Made by a program: the position numbers and the translations under genes. The notes below the pieces were generated by a model. The model was not told the DNA's origin. It saw only the letters and a program-made list of their open reading frames with translations, and searched no databases. This document shows, piece by piece, positions 22,605 to 34,800 of a stretch of DNA of 64,000 nt. Source of the stretch: Pycnopodia helianthoides (lineage: Eukaryota > Echinodermata > Asteroidea > Forcipulatida > Asteriidae); contig CM063249.1 of the NCBI GenBank assembly GCA_032158295.1, positions 32,501-96,500 on the forward strand, written 5' to 3'. Positions within the stretch are counted from its first letter, which is position 1. Each line of letters opens with the position of its first letter.

Positions 22605-25600
22605 ATGGAATGTAGTCTTGTGGTGGTGGTGGTTGATGTTAACCCAGTGTGGTGGGGACTTCAAAATGGCGCTAATGATAAAGGGGTAAGTAATATCAAG
22701 TGTAACATAAGAATATAAACTACATGGCACATTGATTTAACTAATGCTTGCGCAGCATAAAGTTGATGGAGTGTGTAGTAGGGGTTATTTATGTTCGTTA
22801 ATGTTATTGTTAACGTAAGAAGATAAACTACATGGCACATTGGCTTTGCTAAGTTTTGCCAAGCATACATTCAATGGATGTGTAGGGGTAGCTGTTTTAC
22901 AACAATTTTACAATATTATTGTTAAGTTAACGTAAGAAGATAAAATACTGATCAGCTTGGACATATTCCCACATTTATTGTGCAAAACCCAGTTGAAGCA
23001 TTGAACATAAGTAGTCTGGCAACCTCTTCCCCAGGTCTTGCAACATACAGTTGTACTTGACAACTGGCTAGTAATGACTGTATGCTTGGCTAGTGAATAT
23101 CAAGTCCTGTTTATCAATTCAATGTTGTTTATAATAAGATTTATTAATTCTCTTCTGTCTCTCTTTCTTTGTTTGCAGCTGACATTGTTTGAGTGTATGG
23201 ATCATGTACTGGCTTTTATCAACTCTCATATAATGATGAATCAAAACAACAAAGTTGCTGTTATAGCAAGTCACACAAATGAGAGGTAACAATGATTATG
23301 TTCAAATACATTACACCTATATTGGGGTTTTTCTATTGAGATAAACAGTTGTTAAGCATTGTCTTTCATGATGTTTGAGATTTAATACTGTAATTTAGAA
23401 TTAGATGAGGTTTAGGTAGTCTTGATTGGCAACTTGACTCGAAGGGACTGGACAACTCTATGAATATTTGCCAAAACTAGCATCTTGATGAATTTGGTAC
23501 AGGTGCCTAGCAAAATCCAGGCAGATCATTGTTCAAGAAAATTTCAACCGCTCATATTGGGGAGACATGGGATTTATAGGTCATAGGTCACAGTCTGCTC
23601 ACAATTGTGCATACAAAAAAGCGTTTCACAATTTTCACAGATTTTTCCCTTTTTAGTGTCTCATTCACTTAATATTACATTTTCTCCCACTTCCCACCTT
23701 GGATTTTGTATTTTGTGTTTCCAACCTCTTGTTGTTAAACCAGCTCCTTCTCTCTATCACCCCCTCCCCCCCCCACCCTGCTCCCTTTGTATCCGTGTTC
23801 ATTGTTCATCCCTTGCTTTTTCTGTGTACTTTCTGCCTCTTTCTCTCTTTTCATATCTTTCCACTAGACTGCTTCTGTTACACCAGTATACATGTACTTG
23901 TTTTTTGTGTTGTGTTATCATTTAGCCTTGAGAAAGACTGAGCTAGGGAAGAAATGTCAGGCCATAACAATTTTTTGCATTTATAGTAGTTTGCAACATA
24001 TCATTTGCTGGAAGAAGGTAAACAGAAAACATTTTTATAAATTCATACTGATCTGGCTTCAACAGCCTTGTTATCATTAATAATAATAATAATAATAATA
24101 AAGACATTTCTAAAGCGCCTAATGCAAAAGCCTCTAAGCGCATAAAGAGAACAATAAAATATACAATAAGTGAAAGAAACATTACCAGTAAGCAGATTAC
24201 AAATAAGCACTTTCAAACAAATGAGACTTAAAACAATGTAAAGAACTAGCCTGGCGAATATGCACAGGAAGACTATTCCAAAGAAATGGAGCAGCGTAAG
24301 AAAATGATCTTTGACCATAAAAAATGGAAGAAGCCCTAGTAGTTGTGGTAAGCAATGACTGTTGAGATGAACGTAAAGTCCTAGCAGGGGAGTAATGGTG
24401 AACAAGTTCAGATAAATAAGCAGGAGATTGACATGTTTGAGCTTTGAAAGTTAACACAAGAATTTTATAAACTATACGAAACTTAACTGGGAGCCAATGC
24501 AATTTCATTAGTACTGGTGTGATATGGTGAGAACGAGGCAAGCAAGAAACGAGGCGAGCAGCAGTGTTTTGTACATGTTGAATTTTAGCGAGATCTTTAT
24601 CAGGGAGGCCATACAAAAGAGAGATGCAGGAATCAAGTCTAATTGTGACAAAAGCGTGAACAAGACGCTTCATCCAAGTAGCGGCGAATCTGTGCTATTT
24701 TTCTGATAGCCATGAGAGCTGATTTGCAAACATTAGCAACATGTCTACTCATGCACAATGAAGAATCCATGGTTACACCGAGGTTACGGGCAAATTCAGA
24801 TGGTTCAATAACAGACTGGGCAATATGTAAGGGTGGTGGAGAAATCTTTTTTGTGAAACGAGATCTTAAAAATAAGATCTCAGTTTTGGAGTCGTTCAGA
24901 ACGAGTTTGTTGGACAAAGCCCAAGATTACATACCGAATGCATAATTCGACTTAAGCATCGGCAGAAGCGCGATCAGCTTGATCAAATGTAACGTAAAGC
25001 TCGGTGTCTTCCACTAATTCCATAGCGAGAAGATAAACGTTGAAGGAGATGCTTAGGCCTATATGGTCGATAGTGTCAAAAGCAGCGGAAAAATCTAACA
25101 GCACAAGGATCGCTTCCTTATGATTGTCCAGTGCACGCAAGATTTCATCCTGTACACGAATGGGAGCAGTCTCAGTACTGTGGAAAGGACGATAAGCAGA
25201 CTGCATTTTAGCATGGAGGTTAGAACAAGTCCAATCAGTATTGATGTAATAGGCCCCTATTCTCTAAGTCAAGATGTCTCAATCTATTGGTGGAAGAAGA
25301 AGGTCCATGTAGTACCAAAGTGCAACTACATTGTGCTCTCCAAATCATGAACACATTCTCACAACCAGTTTTATTTATAGCTTCCCTATCTTCCAAGAAG
25401 AGGTTACTGAGATTTTGTTAGTGCCCCCCCCCCCCTATAATACAAACCTTCAAATCTTGCTTACCTGTCATACTTTTTTTGTCTTAGTCGCTTTCTTTAT
25501 CCTGGAAGAGAGGTTGGTGTTAAAGCAGATGATGGAGGAAGAGTAGTGCAAGATGGGAAATATGAACACTTTGCCAATGTCAACGACACAGTGCAAGAGG

Positions 25601-26283
25601 AAATCAGAAAACTTATTATAGAAAGTAAGCTAAAGTTCCAATGTTTTTCAATTGTTTTCTAATTTGATGAAAAATAAGGCATTATAGTATGGCCTTTGTT
25701 AGCATCACATAGCTAGTTTCTGGAGAAAAGAAGCTTTCAGGAATTTTTTTGTCGATTTAAACCTAACTGCCACCATGTGTTTATTTCACATTAACTGAAG
25801 TTGTTTTTAACTGCTGGTCTGTTTGAGGGATCAAATTGGTGTTGTCAGTATCATCATGCAACTTACACTGTGTTGGATTAATTGACATAGCGTTTATGTG
25901 ATGAACAGACTATTTATAGTGATGCGTCTTTAAGGATGGTATAAGCTCTGTCATTCAATGTTCAAATTTAAAAAAATCCCCAAATCTGTCTTGAGTATTC
26001 TTAACCAAAATGCCTCACCAACATGACCAACGTCCATGTAAACATGATTTAAAACTTAATAACGAATCTAACACAATCTTTCTTATACACATTTTTTTGC
26101 AGATCCTACTGTTGGGCATACAGATACATTACTTGCAGGTTCTCTTGCAATGGGACTCTGTTGTATCCTTTCAGTCTATAATATTTAACGTTTGGTTTTA
26201 ATAAATTATTATCATGTTAATGTAGACAACATTATGAGCGATGATTTATAATACACCTTCATGAATGTACATTTAGTTATCAG

Positions 26284-26341
<58 letters not shown>

Positions 26342-29300
26342 AGTGCTAGTATTCCTGCATTCCATACATGTCCATGCAAATGTATTTCATGAAGGTATAC
26401 ATATGATATTTCATTTCTAATTGAACAGACTGGCCACAAAGTGCACAAATTAATTTTGTTTACACTTTAAACTACATTCACTTGCTCATTTTAATGTTAT
26501 TACATGTAGTTATGCACAGTTGTAATAAGAGTATTTCGTCATCAGTGTCTCTGCAGTGTTAATGTTATTCTTCCTTAGTATGGACTTTTGTAAGCACAAT
26601 ATTATTTTGCAATGAAAAGCTCTTTGACTTGCTTATCTTTCTCAGATATCCACAGAATTCAAAAAGCATGCCAAGGTAGAGTCCAGTATTTAAGATGATG
26701 ATTAACTTAATATTGTCAAATTTTTTAATTTGCAATTTCTTTATGTTATGTCTATTGTGATGCTTTAATTTTGTGAAGGTCTTGACCATCAATTGTTTTA
26801 TCAACATATATTATGTGATAGGTTTTATTTGTGTTAGGAATAGCATTATGAATGTTAGTATCAACTACCCTGGGATATTTATTGAAAAAGATGTTTCTAC
26901 ATGCTAAATGAAAGGCACAAAAACTAGACTGAATCCAGTTCAGATCTCTCCTAAGGTCTTAAAAAGGAAGTCTATTGGAAGCACTGAGCGCTGAAAATAC
27001 ATGTACTGGGCAGTTTAAATACATTTATGAACCAAGATAAATTGTTGTTGGAAGCACTGAGGACACTTGGCAGTTAAGATACATTTTTGAACCAAGATAA
27101 ATGTTTGTTCATACCAAAAATGTCATTTCTTGGTTGAGCGGTCATGCATGCTGGACTCAAGTTTTGGTGTTTCTGATCAGCAGAGTGTGGGTTCAAGTCC
27201 CAGTCTTGACATTAAGCAAAGTACATAACCGTTATTTCTTGGTCCTGTGGATGGGACGTATTAAAAAGATATATGTCCAGTGTGTTGTGTAAGGCAAGTA
27301 AAAGTACCCAGGGTTTGCCCTGATGTTTTCTGTTATGGTTGGCTTTGATTGCGCTTTAGTACCTAATGTAAATCGTAAGGTGGTGCTAAGTAATAAAATA
27401 GATCTTATAATTAATCCAAACTTAGCTCTGTACACCTGCAAGAATGAAAACAAAATTAGAGCTTTGAAAAGCCTTCGAGTGTGATAAAGTGCTATAAGAA
27501 CTTCTTGTTGTTGTTATTAAGAATCTGGTTCATTTAACGTATTTATTCATGATTGTTATGATATTATCTGAAAACTTTAATGAACTTTGAGTCTTTCTTA
27601 GTGAAACAGTCATATCAAAAATATTACTGTGCTTTCACTGATGGCACAACATTGTGTGGTTTTTCATTTGGTTTTACCTACTGCTAAAATATAGGACTCG
27701 AACTGCCTCTAGCTACTGGTCAATCTCGGTGGTCTAGTGGTAAGACATTTGCTCTAGAATCGCAAAGGTAGTTAGTTTGAATCCCACCCGAGTAATATGC
27801 CGTAGATTTTTTTGACAGGACTTGGGAAAGTACTTAGTATACAGTACTTTACACATGGTGTATGGGTAAAACCAAATAAGATTTAACATCTACATGTATT
27901 ACATTGTGTGTGTAGGTTTTTTTTCTTTTTCTTTTCTTTTTTTTGTGGGGGGGGGTGTTTGTATTTAAACAGAAATGTGATGAATTGATTAATACAGTTT
28001 GATTTGTAATCAATTTTATATTTTAGCTGGCAAGAAGATTAATTCAAGGCTATTGGTAAGTCAACTCAGTTATACATGTACATGTACCTCTGGACTGAAA
28101 CCATTTCCATTTTAGTAAGGAAATTTGTAATTCATTGGGAATAATTTGAAGGGACACACAGACAAAGGCACTAGAGCTCATTTTTTATGCTGATAGTTTT
28201 AGAGCAGTAAATGACATGCTACATATTGCATATTCTAATCAACAGTTCATCAGTACTTCTCAAGTATTAACAAGTTTGTGAAACTGATGTTTATATTGAT
28301 TCACTTTTTTCCAGGTTATTAAAGCTGCAGATGACAATGCTTCTCAGTACATGAATCTAATGAATGTCATCTTCACCGCACAGAAACAGGTAATTTTATA
28401 ACAACTTCAACACATTTTAACTCTTAATGTTTCTGCATGGTAAATTAACATATCGTGCAATAAGTATTTCCAAAGTGTGAATACAATTTAAAAGTTTTGA
28501 ATAGTTGTGGTGAAGCAGTAGAACATAAGGTTGCTTGTAGATTCTACTGCGGAGTAACAAAGATGAACAGATGCATTTGAAGAACATTTACGCTTGTGTA
28601 TAGTGGTTTTTACATGTTTACTACAGTATTTCTGTCATAGCTTGCATTTGTACAGCACTGCTAAATTCATGTTTTATTACAGCTAAATAAATGTACATTT
28701 AAACATCAGATTTAAACAGAATAATTTCCATTCACAAGGGCCCAACTTCAATGTGACAGTAGCAGTAAAATTGGTTGGCATGGCCTGTGGTTTTTGCATA
28801 CTTCCATTAAATTGATCCAGGGCTTTCATTTCTTAGGATATCTGTTGTGGGAAAAATAGATTGACCAATTTTGATACATATTTTGTTCATCCTTCATCCT
28901 TCTTTTATTTCAGAGTATTCCAATTGATGCCTGCATTTTGGAGAAAGACTCGGGCCTATTACAACAGGTGACAATTTATTTATTCCCACCCTTTTATCTC
29001 TTACTAATCAAATTGATAAAGGGAACAAAATTAGCTCTAATAGGCAGGACTCATTTTACTGATAATACTTTGTTTTCTAATTCATCTTTCAGGCATGTGA
29101 CATAACCAATGGTGTATATCTCCAGATACCTCAGATAAATGGTCTTCTGCAATATCTCCTGGTGAGTTCAACTTAAAGGAACAGTACAGTATTTATCTCT
29201 GGACCACTTCATCCATTGCATTTTTTTGCTGTTCAAGGAACACCTTGTAAAACTATTCTCTCATATTTACTCTGACCCTTTTTTCATCCCAAATTATTTA

Positions 29301-31239
29301 CAATTTACCCAGTCAGTTTCCCTTGTGTTTTATTACTTTACAGTTCTATTTTGTGTACAAAACCAATGAGGTTGTTGGCAATTTTTTTTTTTAAATCTAA
29401 CCATTTGGAGAGCAAAGAGTGCTAGAATTACCCTGCTAAAAATACATGTGTTGTGGGGTGTGTAGTTTTGTTGTCACAATGACTCAAGTTGGATTTTTTG
29501 GATCATCTTGAAACTTAGTAGGTTTTGATTGAACAGGCAGTTGGGAAAAATCTTAGGATATAACTTGAGTGTTGTTGGGAAAGAGTGCACATCTTAACTT
29601 GACACCACAAACCCTTCTTCCTGTGCCACCACTGTCATTATCATATTTACTTCAGTTCAAGCTCATTTATAAATTATTGTTGTCCTTAAGCTGCAATACA
29701 TTTCAATTCGGATAAAATTTTATTCTATTTATTCATTTACAGTCACAGATCCACAGTCAACTCCCAATAGCTGGATACACCTGTAGGACATTACTTCACT
29801 TCAATCTTCCTAATCACTCCATTTCGGACATAATTTTACAGGGCATTGAATTTCTCTACAGTTTTCTAGGTAACCACAGAAAGACTGTTCGTCTGAGTAG
29901 GGAGAAATTGTAGATAAGGCACCTCCAGACCATTACCCCATGGTTTGAACATCCAAGAAGGAAATGACTAATAACCTTTTGTCTTTGCCTTCTCCTTTTC
30001 CCCCACAGATATCTTTCTTTTTAGTCTGCCTTATTCACTAATTAACAACTTTTTTAGTGAAGAGTCGGTCACTGCTCTGATTGGTTCTTCACTTGTATAC
30101 TCGTTTATGTGTGTTGTCATGTCATTAATTTTAGCCTTCGAGAAAGACTCTGCTAGGATCAACATCAGGCTGTTAACTATTTTTTTGCATTTATACCACA
30201 GGTCCTTTTGGTTTGTAAGGAGTTTGCAACAGCTAATTCTAGTCTCTATTTATTTTCTGTACAATCTAATTTTCAGAATAACTAAATTTTAATGTTTTAT
30301 TTTATTTTTTTGTAGTGGGTATTTCTGCCTGATCCAAGTCTTCGAGAAACTTTAGTATTGCCTCCATCCATTCATGTAGACTACAGGGCTGCCTGCTTCT
30401 GTCATCGCACCCTCATAGATATTGGTTATGTCTGCTCAGTTTGCTTATCAAGTGAGTATTAAAAGTAGTGGTACAGATTTTCTAAAACAAAATAAATATT
30501 TAATTTGTCAGTAATCATGACCTATTAGATTCCAGTTAGAGTGCTAGATATGTTGCATGTTCACTTTGCAGCATAAATGTTGTCAAGTTCATTATTCAGT
30601 TTGATGGCCTTAATTCATCATAAGTGGGGCTGGATACTACTTTAAACATACAACGAGTCTTTACCACAAACCTCTCTTAGTTTTACATTTGAAAACTTGT
30701 TTAATTTCTTTAGATGGAAGAAAAAAGGGTAATGTAACTTTTAGACTGTTTGGGTTGATTTTAATTTTGCAGATGTAAATGTAACAAGACTTTGATTTGA
30801 TTTTTAATTTTTCTACAGTTTTCTGTACATACAGTCCTATCTGCTCCACTTGCCAGTAAGTGTCTTTTATTGAAAGTAACAAATTTACATGCCTGTTGGA
30901 CTATGCTTTATCATACTGATGAACAAATATTGAAAATGAATAGCAAAAAAGATAAAATACAAAAAGGGAAAATCGGAACTGGTTTAAGAAAACTTTCGGT
31001 TATTAAAACAATAATTATATTTCTCCATCAATATTTTTGTTGTCATTCAAAGAAGTCTAACAACTTATGTTTTCATTTTTCTGTTTACCTTTTCTTTTTT
31101 CTTTTTTCTTTTTCTTTTTAACTTACTAATTTTGTGATGGTTTATATTGTTATTTCTTGACAGCACTGCTTTTAAGTTGAAAACTGCTCCTGTATTAAGA
31201 GCAAAGAAGAAGAAGAAAACATCTCTGCCAGCCAGCTGA
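22605..31239 (+). CDS. GTF2H3: general transcription factor IIH subunit 3 (TFIIH p34), 12 coding exons
   Basis: Coding exons: 22605-22685, 23179-23285, 25488-25624, 26103-26162, 26646-26675, 28027-28055, 28315-28389, 28914-28967, 29093-29161, 30316-30451, 30819-30855 and 31164-31239. All introns are GT-AG. The sum is 891 nt, giving 296 aa with the frame kept across every join. p34 is a core TFIIH subunit that partners p44 in RNA polymerase II initiation and nucleotide-excision repair. Its von Willebrand A-like fold is represented by [13 protein letters not shown] (residues 5-17), [21 protein letters not shown] and [14 protein letters not shown]. The C-terminal zinc-binding segment has Cys254, Cys257, Cys268 and Cys271, plus a Lys-rich tail. 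The human protein is 308 aa. The ATG used is the first codon after an acceptor, so a short extra N-terminal exon is possible. The exon-4 donor (GTATCC) is weak. Confidence 0.95.
22690..22940. repeat. imperfect tandem repeat in TFIIH p34 intron 1
   Basis: TAAGAAGATAAACTACATGGCACATTG-like blocks recur at about 22708, 22814 and 22930, spaced about 110 bp apart. This is consistent with two and a half copies of a tandem unit. Confidence 0.6.
23640..23990 (+). repeat. CT-rich dispersed repeat, copy 2
   Basis: In TFIIH p34 intron 2. It shares the TTGCTTTTTCTG/TACTTTCTG block and the GTGTTGTGTTATCATTTAGC to GAGAAAGACT block with copies at 12295 and 29966, and ends with TTTTTTGCATTTATA. Confidence 0.55.
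24076..25212 (-). pseudogene. 5'-truncated CR1/L2-like LINE, antisense in TFIIH p34 intron 2
   Basis: Minus-strand pieces in at least three frames cover the reverse transcriptase and C-terminal region of a non-LTR ORF2. 25206-24952 has [13 protein letters not shown] and [15 protein letters not shown] (RT motif 3). 24917-24639 has [10 protein letters not shown] and [11 protein letters not shown]. 24673-24197 has the C-terminal tail with [16 protein letters not shown]. The catalytic YADD region is lost. The 3' end is a (TAA)n tract at 24078-24101, typical of this group. It lies opposite to the host gene and is dead. Confidence 0.85.
26284..26334. repeat. (CA)n microsatellite
   Basis: About 25 CA units in TFIIH p34 intron 4. 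Confidence 0.95.
26975..27110. repeat. 75-bp tandem duplication in TFIIH p34 intron 5
   Basis: GGAAGCACTGAG to GAACCAAGATAAAT occurs twice in succession (from about 26976 and from about 27050). Confidence 0.6.
27121..27518 (+). mobile_element. tRNA-Leu-derived SINE with LINE-type 3' tail
   Basis: The head has an A box in TTGGTTGAGCGGTCATG, a GGACTCAAGTT arm and a B box GGTTCAAGTCC (27190-27200), ending TTGACA. A 300-bp body follows. The 3' end GTGCTATAAGAACTTCTTG with a TTG repeat is the form seen in SINEs that use L2/CR1-type machinery. It sits in TFIIH p34 intron 5. Confidence 0.75.
27721..27895 (+). mobile_element. tRNA-derived SINE
   Basis: CTCGGTGGTCTAGTGGTAAG (A box, like tRNA-Glu/Asp heads) and GTTTGAATCC (B box, 27776-27785) bracket a tRNA-sized segment that ends CCCGAG and can pair with CTCGG. 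The anticodon region is not clean and a non-tRNA tail follows, so SINE is preferred over functional tRNA. Confidence 0.65.
29966..30215 (+). repeat. CT-rich dispersed repeat, copy 3
   Basis: In TFIIH p34 intron 9. It has CCACAGATATC, TTTTTAGTCTGCC, TTAGCCTTCGAGAAAGACTC, TGCTAG and TTTTTTTGCATTTATA. These match copies at 12295 and 23640. Confidence 0.55.
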
Positions 31240-31245
31240 TTGTTT

Positions 31246-31256
31246 CAATAAATAAA
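31246..31256 (+). terminator. polyadenylation signals of TFIIH p34
   Basis: Two overlapping AATAAA hexamers start 8 and 12 bases after the TGA (31237-31239). This implies a very short 3' untranslated region. Confidence 0.7.
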
Positions 31257-31893
31257 GTAATACATTATAAGCATAGGCCTAGTATATTTTTCCAAAACAT
31301 CACAGTGTTATGTTTGTTTAGTTTTTTTGTTTTTTTTTGAAGTGTTGCACGTTTAGGAAAAACCTAAACCTACATATAACTCAATGCTTTACTTTGTTAA
31401 AAGATTAACAGGCTATACTTTGTTAATATTTTAACATTCTACTGATATTTCTCTAAACGAGAAGATTGTAATATTTCAGTCCACTGGGAACTGTTTTTTT
31501 CTATGTCTAAAAATAAAAGGTATTAATTAAAAGATGGTTTTGAAACCAAGTATGAAATTTCCCATTGAGCCAATTTCTCAAAGAGCCAAGATTGATCTTT
31601 ACTGTTAATCAATCTTGATTTGCTAAGCATTGGGTGATTATTTTGCCAGTGACACTCCTAAAATCACCTCAACTCCAAACTTGGTAGCCAAAGTAGCATT
31701 CAACAATTACAATTTCTTGTTCTACCCTCCAAGCTCTCATTCCTTCCTGGGTGATGACAAGCCATGTCATTAAACGTGTTTCTCAAGGACACAAGTGCCA
31801 GCATTTGGTTGCAGACAGACTTCGATTTGCACCATAGTAATCGGCTCCAACAATCCACGATTTTCATTATTGCTGTTTTGAGACACTGCAGAT

Positions 31894-34800
31894 TCAGTTT
31901 TTCTGTTCAGTTGGCCTTATCTGAATATCATGAACCTGTATCCAACCAGAAATGAATAATGAAATTAAGCTTGAAACAGGAAGGTTTTATTCTTACACTA
32001 TGTTAACATCTACTTGAGGGAAGTGTTGGCTCTGAGATCAGCCAAATGGTGTTTATATTTTGCAAACTTTTTTGGTTTAGGCCCTGTCTTGCGGTTTTAA
32101 AGAGCATAGATACTGTGGCGGTCTCACTCTCGACGGCACACCCGGCTTGCCCTCAGTCGACTCAACGAGCGGCAGTTGAATACAAACTCGGAGGCAGGTC
32201 CGTTTTGGGGCAGTCTACCACCAGGCGCTCTAAGCTCCACCCTATCCTACACACCTAATACACTTCATTACACCCAGCGGGACCGATGACGGGGTTGACT
32301 CGATTAAATATAATACAAGCACAAGAGTTGTAACTTTCACTTCCTTTATTACTACCAGAAGGAACCTTTAAGTAAGGATGACGCCTATATAGGTATAATT
32401 ACTCCTAGTCAGGTGATTACACGTTTAATATAAAAGGGTTGATTGTTCATTGGTAAATAATTACTACTTGTGGAATTAACTGGCAAGAATAGACCCTCAG
32501 CAGGCTTGACCCTAATTGGCGGAGTATGAAGTAACACTTACGGGAACTCTACGGCGTTGGCAACATGTGAGGACAGGACGGGGCGGATACGTCAACACGC
32601 AGCAACAAACAGCGGCAACCCCACACGGGCAAGACCAAATAGCAAGACCCAGTCGCCGTCCCTGACTCGTGTTTATATACCTCGTGCGGCCCGGACAGTG
32701 GTCGTTCTAAACGCCCGCGTCTTCAACAGTGGAAGACGTCCGGTAACCACTCAAGTAACTACTATGGGATATGATCTAAGAAAGAGGGCGTCCTATATTT
32801 CGCTACATAGCCACGCTCCAAGATTGGTCAGTCCCTGACCTCTAATCTGACATCCTATAAAGGCGAAATACAGCATAAAAACTTTAATATAACAATCTTT
32901 TATACAATCTTTAACTTTAGGCGTCATCCACAACTTTACATAAACTTTCTCTTACTTCACCTAAACAGGCGTAACATGAGCTTTAATACAACAATGAAAA
33001 GCTTTAACTAAAACAAAAAGTAACCCTTTACTCAAAAATAGTGTACAAAACTTTGGAAGAACATATAAACTTTAAGTAAACGCGTACAACGGACTTCTAA
33101 GGCTCCTGCACTCTTCTTCTCCACGGCGGGTGCTGCCTAGTACTCCTCGGTCACCCCCATCATAAAGTTAACATCAAAGGTCCGTTTTGTCTTGTCCTTG
33201 GTCAGCTTCTTCCCATCCTTGTAAACACACCTGGAGGCGGTCTCTGTCACCTTGCTGATTCGTCCAAGCATAGCTCTCTCCAGTTGCTCTTGAGTGGGAG
33301 GTTGCCCGGCAGCTACCACTCCATCATCATCTGGACATCGAACCAGGCGACGAATACGGCTTACTTTGGGTACCGCACTGGACTCCTTCGGTTTCTCTAC
33401 CGGTATGGGACGCAGGAACACTACCTCGTAGTCTCGCTTTATCTCACCGCAGATGGTCTTCCCTTCCTCACCATACAGGTAGGTTTCTCGTATCTCTCTT
33501 ATGCGAACCGTCTGCCCAGGTAGGAGCTTCTCAGGAAGCATTGGTTGTAGCCAGGCTGGGATGGGCTTCTCTCCCGGTGAAGATTTGTTGTTCCCCTCAG
33601 ACTCAGCCAGACCCTTGTTCCTGTCCCGCAGCATCTCCATCATGCCCAGTGCTTTTCCACTCACCACCTTTCTGGGAGCCTTGTCTGTAGGTATGCACTC
33701 CAGGTCCCAATCCATAGGTGTAGGAGACAGATCTAACACGGCTATTTCCTCACGTTGCCCCTCAACTTCAAGCAGGACTTCATCGTTCGCCGTGAGTACC
33801 TCTTCCTCTCCTGCAGCTTCTGGTACGTCCACTATCAGGCCGCCATTCGCAGATAACTCACCAGGTGTCTCTTGCGAGCTGGGGGTTGGGCCAGTCACCA
33901 CTTGTCTAGGTGCCTCTTTCCCAGAGGAGGACAAATCCAACGGTAGATCCTCAGGCGCTCGGGACACCGTACAAGGTGCAGGTTTCTTGACTTTATCTAC
34001 CTTTGCTCGATCACTCTCGGCAGCATTCAGACCACGTTTCTTTGACTCTTTACGCTGTGTATCATCCTTCATCGGCTTCCTAGTTGAGGACGCCTTCTTA
34101 GGTGGAGATTCTCTTCTCTTCCTACTTCTACTTGATACTCCTACTGCTATATATTCCTATATTGTACACTAGCTCCGTCTATACTGATGGGCGGGTCTAA
34201 CTACCGCCTTCTTATGACTATCTCCTACTGCAGGAAACGCTGCGGCTTTCTCCGCCGTCTTCCTGGGTTTCGTCGTGGTGGGTGCGACGTCTGCACATCG
34301 TCATGCTGTCCTGCAACTTCCGGAAAATCTTCCGTGGCTGAAGGTTCCTGCACAGGAGCAGGTCTCTCCATTTCGTTCAGGGTTGTTACACCTTCCTGTC
34401 GTGCGGAGGAGACGGGTGACTGAGATAGTGTCACTTCTCCAACACCCGCACTGGGAGTTCTAACGTCTCTTTCCTCCTCTTCAGACCTCACTTCACTCGT
34501 AGGCAGAACCGTCTCAGGTTCAGGTTCTTCAGGGACAATCCATGATTCTAAGGCCTCACCCTCGTAGGGTTTCAGACGATCGTAATGGATAACTTTCATC
34601 CGGCCCCGTGGCTTACTCTGGATTCGGAATACTACGTCGGACAATTTGTCTACAATCAGGTACGGTCCTCCCATCTACGCTGTAGCTTGGGTGACAGACC
34701 TTTAGTTTTCGCTGGATTATGCAGCCAGACGAACTGCCCCCTAGACAGTTTTCCCTCAACTACACGCCTGTCGTAGTTCCTTTTCTGGCGCCTAGCGCTT

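Noticed and set aside
24712..25350. Plus-strand frames within TFIIH p34 intron 2
   Set aside because: They are antisense to the LINE reverse-transcriptase remnant on the minus strand.
27721..27795. Possible functional tRNA gene (A box, B box, pairing ends)
   Set aside because: No clean anticodon stem-loop, and a SINE-like tail continues downstream.
33501..34172. 223-codon plus-strand frame, repeated at 39542-40213
   Set aside because: It is the exact antisense of gypsy ORF3 and has no protein features. The minus-strand frame fits the element layout.
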